Source of the DNA: a virus
DNA: 46,350 nt
Direction: 5' to 3' (one strand)
IMG/VR virus record: IMGVR_UViG_3300020147_000006
Span: 1-46,350 of that record
Shown piece after piece: positions 41,985 through 46,350 of this stretch; within the stretch, counting starts at the first letter, position 1, and every line of letters begins with the position of its first letter. The notes under the pieces are model-generated. The model did not search any database. It was not told the DNA's origin and worked only from the letters and a program-made list of their open reading frames with translations. The translations under genes were made by a program, and so were the position numbers.

Positions 41985-43037
41985 CTACGCCGCCGCCGCG
42001 AGCCGGGGCTGGGCCGCGAACTCGCGCAGCGACTTGCCGCCGTCGCCGAGACGAGCCAGGACCTCCCAGAACTCCTTCAGGCTGACCTCCTTGGCCGGTG
42101 CACCGTTGACGTGAAGGTGCATGGCGCCGTCCGGGGCCTTCTGGAGAGCCGTGCGGAAGTCCTCGGCGGGCTTCAGAGGCTCTGCGTCGCTCTGCCGGGA
42201 CGAACTCCGGATGCCGCTGTAGGCGATCGAGAGGCAGAACGGAGCCAGGTACGTCGTGATGGCGGCGATGATCGCGCCGAGCACCAACTGCGTCCACGAG
42301 AGCGCCGACTGCGAGGGCTCGTCAGACCATGTGGCGATCTGAGCAAAGCCTGCCGTCTGGTTGACGATCTTTGACGAGTGATACTCCGTCGTGTCCGCCA
42401 CCTCGACCTTCTTGTCGATAACGCGCTGCGTTGCCTCGATGCGCGCCGTGAGGTCGGCGGCCTGCTCGACGGTGGCGACCTTTTCTTCGAGCGCGCCCTT
42501 CTCCATCATGAGGGCGAGGCACTTGGGGCCGCAGCCGCCGCGCGCCTTCTCCTGATCAATCGCCATCGTTGCGGCTTCGATCTGAGCTCGCAGGCCGTCA
42601 GCCTTGACGGTAGTTGCCCACGCGTTCTGCTCCATCAGCGTTGCGAGTTGCTCTTTCCACAGGTCGAGATTCGCCACCTCGCGGTCGCGGCTCTTCTGCG
42701 CTTCAGCGTATCGGGTGTTCTGCACGCCGGTCTGCTGGGTGTCGGAAACCCGCGTGCCGACGGTGTAGCCGAAGTGCGTGCCGTACTCGCCAACCGAGAA
42801 ACAAACGCCGGCAATGGTTGCAATGATGGCGGCGGTGGAGCGGCCGCTGGAGCGGTAGATCTCGGCGCCGATGAACGCGATCGAGACGGCGATCGCGAGC
42901 AGGCCGAGAATGATGGCGTGCAGCGTGCTCATGGCGCGGCCGTACTCGAAGGCCATGCCCATGCCGACGAGCAGGGCGGCCAAACCAACGTAGAGGGCCG
43001 CCTTTCGGACGGCAGCTTCACTGAGGGCGGAATGCAT
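41985..43037 (-). CDS. multi-span membrane protein with periplasmic coiled coil, 350 aa
   Basis: 350 aa from ATG 43037 (GGAGGATT upstream). Three N-terminal spans (ALYVGLAALLVGMGMAFEYG, LHAIILGLLAIAVSIAFIGA, AAIIATIAGVCFSVGEYGTH), a coiled-coil region of about 150 residues with a Cys pair (GGCGPKC), then a further span (TQLVLGAIIAAITTYLAPFC) and a cytoplasmic tail. Same layout as the 299-aa protein at 38348. First large gene of the leftward early operon. A role in envelope sensing, exclusion or replication anchoring is possible; none is shown. Confidence 0.7.
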   Translation of the reverse strand: MHSALSEAAVRKAALYVGLAALLVGMGMAFEYGRAMSTLHAIILGLLAIAVSIAFIGAEIYRSSGRSTAAIIATIAGVCFSVGEYGTHFGYTVGTRVSDTQQTGVQNTRYAEAQKSRDREVANLDLWKEQLATLMEQNAWATTVKADGLRAQIEAATMAIDQEKARGGCGPKCLALMMEKGALEEKVATVEQAADLTARIEATQRVIDKKVEVADTTEYHSSKIVNQTAGFAQIATWSDEPSQSALSWTQLVLGAIIAAITTYLAPFCLSIAYSGIRSSSRQSDAEPLKPAEDFRTALQKAPDGAMHLHVNGAPAKEVSLKEFWEVLARLGDGGKSLREFAAQPRLAAAA

Positions 43038-43109
43038 ATCGGAATCCTCCGTTGCGGGGAGTTGGGGGAGACGCGGGGGACGCAACAAAGGACACGAGGG
43101 CGGGGTCGT

Positions 43110-43541
43110 TTACTCCGTGAACTGCTTGGCCGCGTACGGCTGGTAATCCGTGCGGGTGACAATGCGGGTCGGGATGTTGTCGGAGTCACGCTCGACGATT
43201 TCGCCGAACGTGCACGCGGTCGTAACGTTCGGGTTGCCGGTCATGGTGATCGTGCAGTTCTCTCCGATGCGCAGCGGCTTTCCGGCGGCGTCATGAATGA
43301 CAGGCGGCGGCGTCTGGTCGCCTCGTGCGAAGCCTTCGGGACGCAAGCCGGGAGGGGCGCTCGACAGGCTTTCGGGACCGAGCTGCGAGGGCAACGGCGG
43401 CGGGAGGTTGTCAGGGCGGGCCTGCGAACAGCCAACGAGAAACGCATGGATGCGCTCCGCCAGAGCCACAACGTCCTCTTCTGCGTTCGCGCGTGCATCG
43501 AGCGCGAATTGCATGGCCATCACGCGAAGGTCTTCAGACAT
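43110..43541 (-). CDS. hypothetical protein, 143 aa
   Basis: 143 aa, start overlapping the beta-helix-like fragment by 8 nt. The N-terminal helix (DLRVMAMQFALDARANAEED, VVALAERIHAFLVGC) is followed by a Pro-rich linker and a C-terminal beta-looking part (GENCTITMTGNPNVTTACTF). No family recognised. Confidence 0.6.
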   Translation of the reverse strand: MSEDLRVMAMQFALDARANAEEDVVALAERIHAFLVGCSQARPDNLPPPLPSQLGPESLSSAPPGLRPEGFARGDQTPPPVIHDAAGKPLRIGENCTITMTGNPNVTTACTFGEIVERDSDNIPTRIVTRTDYQPYAAKQFTE

Positions 43542-43683
43542 TGTACGTCCCCTCTGCTACTTCGATCGTCGTTTCCTGACCGGTGGCGCTCGCAATGGTG
43601 AGCGCGTGCTGGATGGAACGGAACGGCGCGCCCTCGCTCCCGTCGTTGGCATCGTCTCCGGTCGTGCTCACGTAGAAGGTCAT
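43534..43683 (-). CDS. 49-aa fragment like the start of a beta-helix spike domain
   Basis: MTFYVSTTGDDANDGSEGAP, FRSIQHALTIASATGQETTI, EVAEGTYNV: the YVSTTGDDANDGS...PFRSIQHAL pattern opens pectate-lyase-like (DUF1565) beta-helices, as in the phage's own fibre. Only the first turn remains, with neat operon overlaps on both sides, so it is translated as a short protein. Either a reduced domain with a new use or a remnant. Confidence 0.55.
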   Translation of the reverse strand: MTFYVSTTGDDANDGSEGAPFRSIQHALTIASATGQETTIEVAEGTYNV

Positions 43684-43892
43684 CGCTCGTTCTCCTGATG
43701 AGGGGCGGCGGGAGGGGCAGGGATGAGAACTCCCCCCGCCGCGCTGCCGGGTGCGTGGCATTGGAGACGACACACGTCCGGCAGGGTCTCGTTGATCGCA
43801 AGGCCGAAGCAATGCCCCGGGGTCCAGGGCATTCCGCGCGAGTTCCGCAAGGATCCCGCGATGATGTCGCGGGGGAGCACGGGTTTCAGCAT
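43680..43892 (-). CDS. hypothetical protein, 70 aa (first gene of leftward operon)
   Basis: 70 aa: MLKPVLPRDIIAGSLRNSRG, then CFGLAINETLPDVCRLQCHA and a Pro/Ala-rich tail. Three cysteines. It begins about 100 nt after the leftward promoter at the XRE operator and overlaps the next gene (ATGA). No family recognised. Confidence 0.55.
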   Translation of the reverse strand: MLKPVLPRDIIAGSLRNSRGMPWTPGHCFGLAINETLPDVCRLQCHAPGSAAGGVLIPAPPAAPHQENER

Positions 43893-43992
43893 CGCGTAGC
43901 CTCGCGAGAAAAAGGGTCAGGTGCGACGCGGTACCGGGGTGGAACTCAGGCGTGGGCGGCGGCTTACGGCCATCCCCAACAACCTGTCTGCC

Positions 43993-44029
43993 GTAGGTTG
44001 AACCTACGCTCGGAAAGGGCTATAGTCAA
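43993..44029. promoter_or_regulatory. XRE operator O1 with two opposing promoters
   Basis: Operator GTAGGTTGAACCTAC at 43993-44007, a perfect 6-bp palindrome around 3 bp. Rightward promoter for the repressor: TTGAAC (43998-44003), 17 bp, TATAGT (44021-44026). Leftward promoter: TTGACT (44029-44024), 17 bp, TAGGTT (44006-44001). The operator covers the -35 of the first and the -10 of the second, so one bound repressor would block both. Confidence 0.75.
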
Positions 44030-44033
44030 TCTC

Positions 44034-44126
44034 ATGGTGATGTTTTGGAAAACAGACGTGCGGAAAACTGTCGGTAAGACGAACTTGCCGGCATGGCAAA
44101 GCCGACGTTCAATGAACAGGTCATGA
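44034..44126 (+). CDS. possible 30-aa upstream frame overlapping the repressor start
   Basis: ATG 44034 lies about 7 nt after the -10, near the predicted transcript start, and encodes MVMFWKTDVRKTVGKTNLPA then WQSRRSMNRS. It ends inside the repressor gene in another frame and could tune repressor translation. Low confidence. Confidence 0.3.
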   Translation: MVMFWKTDVRKTVGKTNLPAWQSRRSMNRS

Positions 44127-44380
44127 AAAGCTTCGGATCAGCGCTACGAGCGGCGCGTGAGGCCGCTGGATTCAAGCACGCCAAGGCTTTTGCCGAGGCG
44201 CTGAGCGTGCCTGACCACCGCTACCGCGCCTGGGAACGGGGCGAATACACCCCTGATCTGATGACCCTGACGCGCATGTGTCGCCTACTCGACGTGGAGC
44301 CTAATACGCTCCTGCCGCTCGCCTTGAAGCGGAATACGAAGGCGTCCTCCGGCGGCTCGAACCCTCGGGCAGTTGCATAG
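44093..44380 (+). CDS. XRE-family HTH repressor (lysogeny control)
   Basis: 95 aa. SFGSALRAAREAAGFKHAKA, FAEALSVPDHRYRAWERGEY and TPDLMTLTRMCRLLDVEPNT form the five-helix XRE domain with the recognition helix around residues 35-50. Almost the whole protein is the DNA-binding domain; there is no S24 peptidase half, so induction is not by classical RecA-mediated self-cleavage. It is flanked by its own operator (O1) and faces O2/O3 across a set of membrane genes. ATG 44123 is an alternative start. Confidence 0.82.
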   Translation: MAKPTFNEQVMKSFGSALRAAREAAGFKHAKAFAEALSVPDHRYRAWERGEYTPDLMTLTRMCRLLDVEPNTLLPLALKRNTKASSGGSNPRAVA

Positions 44381-44434
44381 CCCTCGTGTACTGCCAAGCC
44401 CTTGTTAAGGTTATGCGTAAGCGGACAGTCTTTC

Positions 44435-44458
44435 TACGTCAGGCGAATGACTGACGTA
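44435..44458. terminator. hairpin between convergent genes
   Basis: TACGTCAG (44435-44442) pairs with CTGACGTA (44451-44458) around an 8-nt loop, located between the convergent ends of the repressor and a small membrane-protein gene. No T-run on either side, so it is a weak or factor-dependent terminator at best. Confidence 0.4.
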
Positions 44459-44629
44459 CTACATCCCCCTGATTTCAACCCAGAGCCAACCTGCCCCGAT
44501 CGCGGCGAGGAAACCGCCGAGGATGAGCGCAGCTCCGTGGAAAGCGCCGTGGGCGATCTGCTGGGCGAGAATATAGCCTCCCGCTGCAAACAACGCGGTC
44601 GCTATCAGAATGCTGATGAAGCGGCGCAC
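44459..44629 (-). CDS. two-span membrane protein, 56 aa
   Basis: GTG start at 44629. MRRFISILIATALFAAGGYI and ALILGGFLAAIGAGWLWVEI are two transmembrane helices separated by a short polar loop (LAQQIAHGAFHGA). Begins 3 nt after the stop of the next membrane protein. Part of a three-gene membrane cluster next to the immunity region; may act in the lysogen. Confidence 0.6.
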   Translation of the reverse strand: MRRFISILIATALFAAGGYILAQQIAHGAFHGAALILGGFLAAIGAGWLWVEIRGM

Positions 44630-44632
44630 GGG

Positions 44633-44836
44633 CTACCTCGCGAACACAAAAAGGGCAATCAGCCCCAGAATGATAAATGGCCACAGGAACGTTGCAATTA
44701 CCGCCACGATGATGGACGGGAGCCAGCCCAGCCCGACGCCAAAAAGGTATCCATATTCTGCGATGCAGTAGATCCAACTGGCCGCAAAAACGACAACACC
44801 GACCAACACCCCAATCGGCCCCGGGTAGTCTTGCAT
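44633..44836 (-). CDS. two-span membrane protein, 67 aa
   Basis: 67 aa, nearly all hydrophobic: GPIGVLVGVVVFAASWIYCI and LPSIIVAVIATFLWPFIILG then LIALFVFAR. Inner-membrane protein with very short loops. Lies between two other small membrane genes. Function unknown; superinfection exclusion is one possibility for such proteins beside a repressor. Confidence 0.65.
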   Translation of the reverse strand: MQDYPGPIGVLVGVVVFAASWIYCIAEYGYLFGVGLGWLPSIIVAVIATFLWPFIILGLIALFVFAR

Positions 44837-44858
44837 TTCCCCCTCCCGAGTTCGGTCG

Positions 44859-45107
44859 TCAGCCGTATAAGCGCCACGCCAGGCCGATGAGACCCGCCGT
44901 GAGCACCACGCCCAGAACAGTCAAATTTCTTGTCCTCTCGTGCAGGCTTCTGTTCTCCGCCCTTAAATGCACCACCTCGCGATGGAGCGAACGCAGCACC
45001 TGTTCGTCAGTCATGCCTTCACAAGCGTCTAGCTGAGCCGCCGTGTTGATGACCTCATCCCTCCACCTCGTGAACGACGACATGTCCGCCGGCCCTCTCC
45101 CAGTCAA
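44859..45107 (-). CDS. coiled-coil protein with C-terminal anchor, 82 aa
   Basis: 82 aa (or 74 from ATG 45083). A soluble helical part (WRDEVINTAAQLDACEGMTD, REVVHLRAENRSLHERTRNL) and one C-terminal transmembrane helix (LTVLGVVLTAGLIGLAWRLY): a tail-anchored cytoplasmic coiled coil. First gene of the leftward membrane cluster, 66 bp from operator O2. Confidence 0.6.
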   Translation of the reverse strand: MTGRGPADMSSFTRWRDEVINTAAQLDACEGMTDEQVLRSLHREVVHLRAENRSLHERTRNLTVLGVVLTAGLIGLAWRLYG

Positions 45108-45173
45108 GCGCGCAAGCTAAACCTCTGTTTTCGCACCAGCAACGTAAACGGACGATTCCGTTCCTCACATCGC

Positions 45174-45229
45174 GTAGGTATAACCTACACATTTCTGTTG
45201 ACCTGCGTTATCGCGTAGGTTAGACCTAC
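45174..45229. promoter_or_regulatory. XRE operators O2 and O3 at the early promoter
   Basis: O2 GTAGGTATAACCTAC (45174-45188) and O3 GTAGGTTAGACCTAC (45215-45229), centres 41 bp apart, share the palindrome of O1. A rightward promoter TTGACC (45198-45203), 17 bp, TAGACC (45221-45226) has its weak -10 inside O3; O2 also contains TATAAC. Repressor bound here would silence the early arm, the expected control for lysogeny. Confidence 0.7.
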
Positions 45230-45291
45230 ACGCATCACCGGGGATTGAGACGCTTCCCACTAATGACGGCGCGGCGCTCAAAACAGGTGAT

Positions 45292-45337
45292 CCCGGCGGG
45301 GATGGCGAACCCTTCCTCCCGTCTAAGCCCCGCCGGG
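45292..45337 (+). repeat. early-leader hairpin
   Basis: CCCGGCGGGG (45292-45301) pairs with CCCCGCCGGG (45328-45337) around a 26-nt loop, in the leader between the early promoter and its first gene. No T-run follows. Possibly an antitermination or processing element. Confidence 0.45.
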
Positions 45338-45362
45338 CACGCAATTCGAAGCAGAGGCGCAC

Positions 45363-45569
45363 ATGAAAGTCTTTGTCTCAACCGATCACGAGACCCACTG
45401 GCCCGTAGGCGGTGCATCTGTGGTCGTTGCTGAGGCCGAGGCGGACGCGCGCACCCTGCTTACCGAAGCGCTCAAGAAGCACGGTCTCCAGCAAACGGAG
45501 CCGTTCACGCTTACCGAAATCGACACGACCGTGGCCGCTGCTCACGTGCTGAGCGACGGCGATTACTGA
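45363..45569 (+). CDS. conserved small phage protein, 68 aa
   Basis: 68 aa: MKVFVSTDHETHWPVGGASV, VVAEAEADARTLLTEALKKH, GLQQTEPFTLTEIDT. An alternating beta-alpha pattern common to small early proteins in many phages; no function known to me. GCAGAGG precedes the ATG. First gene of the early arm, directly under the O2/O3 promoter. Confidence 0.7.
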   Translation: MKVFVSTDHETHWPVGGASVVVAEAEADARTLLTEALKKHGLQQTEPFTLTEIDTTVAAAHVLSDGDY

Positions 45570-45598
45570 ACCGCAACCGGGGCAACCCGGAGTGGGGG

Positions 45599-45644
45599 CG
45601 GGGGAGAGAGCGATGAGGGCCGATGTGCGGCGCTGTCTCCCCCG
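45599..45644 (+). repeat. intergenic hairpin before the SprT-like gene
   Basis: CGGGGGAGA (45599-45607) pairs with TCTCCCCCG (45636-45644). Third GC-rich stem of this kind in the early transcript (with 45292-45337 and 1125-1197). Confidence 0.45.
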
Positions 45645-45664
45645 AGCACCAAACGAGGATCGCC

Positions 45665-46339
45665 ATGCTTCAGACCGTCGAGCAGACACGACCTGTAATG
45701 CACACTACAGCCGACCGGGTTCTCGCTCCGACCGACGAGAGCTATGCGCCCCTGAAGCGCGCCTTCCATTTCTTCAACGACAAGCTGTTCGCCTCGTCGC
45801 TCCCTGACTGTCTGATCACGCTGCAGCGGGGCAAATCGTATCGCGGCTATTTCTCCCCGGACCGTTTCCGGCACAGGGAGAGCAAGCGGGCGACCGACGA
45901 AATTGCGATGAACCCCGATTGCTTTGTCGGTCGCAGCGAGAAGGACATTCTCTCCACGCTGGTCCACGAGATGGCGCATCTCTGGCAGCAGCATTTCGGG
46001 AAGCCCAGCCGCACGAGCTACCACAACAAGGAATGGGCGGCGAAGATGGACACGCTCGGTCTCACGCCGTCGAGCACGGCCGCGCCGGGCGGCAAGCGCA
46101 CTGGGCAGCGCGTCTCCCACTTCATCGTCGATGGCGGCCCATTCGATAAGGCCTGCACCGAGTTCCTCGAAGCCGGAGCGGCCGGCATCGTCTGGTGCTC
46201 AATGCCGACGGTGTCGTTGGGCAAAAGCGGCAAGCGCGCCAAGTACACATGCCCCGACTGCAGCACGCATGTTTGGGGCAAGTCGGGATTGTCGATCACC
46301 TGCAATGCCTGCGCCTGCGAAATGAGCGGGGAGGCCTGA
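45665..46339 (+). CDS. SprT-like zinc metalloprotein, 224 aa
   Basis: 224 aa from ATG 45665 (GAGGA at 45655-45659). HEMAH (101-105) is the gluzincin active site, with H120 of YHNKEW as third ligand; a C-terminal zinc ribbon has CPDC and CNAC pairs. This is the SprT/Spartan-like domain order, the family that digests DNA-crosslinked proteins in eukaryotes; in phages its target is unknown. It is followed, across the circle join, by the gene at position 120. Confidence 0.85.
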   Translation: MLQTVEQTRPVMHTTADRVLAPTDESYAPLKRAFHFFNDKLFASSLPDCLITLQRGKSYRGYFSPDRFRHRESKRATDEIAMNPDCFVGRSEKDILSTLVHEMAHLWQQHFGKPSRTSYHNKEWAAKMDTLGLTPSSTAAPGGKRTGQRVSHFIVDGGPFDKACTEFLEAGAAGIVWCSMPTVSLGKSGKRAKYTCPDCSTHVWGKSGLSITCNACACEMSGEA

Positions 46340-46350
46340 CCCATGCAAAA
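46224..46350. repeat. terminal direct repeat, right copy (circular join)
   Basis: Exact copy of bases 1-127. It contains the end of the SprT-like gene and the ATG of the gene at 120. Remove one copy to obtain the circular genome of about 46,223 bp. Confidence 0.95.

Overview
This window is one complete, circular, temperate bacteriophage genome, linearised by the assembler. Bases 1-127 and 46224-46350 are identical, which leaves about 46,223 bp of unique sequence. The host is probably an alphaproteobacterium, most likely in the Hyphomicrobiales. The reasons are high GC, a phage-encoded GcrA (a cell-cycle regulator confined to alphaproteobacteria), and an attP core matching the 3' half of a tRNA-Arg(UCU) of alphaproteobacterial type. 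The virion is podovirus-like: P22-type portal, SU10-type major capsid protein and tail adaptor, a nozzle-like protein, and two large ejection-type proteins.

Early arm (+ strand, 45363 across the circle join to 10499). Tightly overlapping small genes run from a SprT-like metalloprotein through a string of tiny membrane proteins, an ERF single-strand annealing recombinase, a DUF968-like nuclease and many small orphan phage genes (DUF551-like, DUF4326 and others). The arm continues with an excisionase-like HTH gene that overlaps a tyrosine integrase. attP, flanked by candidate arm-type sites, follows the integrase, and four small genes lie beyond it.

Late arm (- strand, 38191 down to 10505). 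After a ribbon-helix-helix regulator and a few small genes come TerS, TerL, portal, scaffold, coat, adaptor, nozzle, fibre proteins and ejection proteins. These are followed by a polyvalent ADP-ribosyltransferase-like protein and a lysis cassette (M15 endolysin, overlapping spanin pair, small membrane proteins).

A 3,084-bp IS1595-family transposon (34842-37925) with 30-bp inverted repeats and an 8-bp target duplication (CGGAATCA) has split one small gene of this operon. Removing the element and one target copy restores a 76-codon reading frame. Its cargo is an ImmA/IrrE-type metallopeptidase, a two-span membrane protein, a small charged protein and a HEPN-type protein with an RNxxxH motif. 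The HEPN start lies 2 nt after the stop of the truncated phage gene.

Regulation and replication (38191-45600). An XRE repressor (44093) has three 15-bp operators GTAGGT-N3-ACCTAC: one at its own promoter, which faces an opposing leftward promoter, and two at the start of the early arm. The leftward operon (43892 to 39330) encodes a membrane protein, a replication initiator whose gene contains iterons and DnaA boxes (the likely origin), GcrA and a NusG-like factor. A strong terminator separates NusG from a convergent membrane-protein gene. A single parS-like site lies just upstream of terS.

No CRISPR array, rRNA or complete tRNA gene was seen. No stretch over 300 bases lacks a feature; the largest gaps are 34173-34455, which holds a broken reading frame and hairpins, and 9177-9426, which holds attP.
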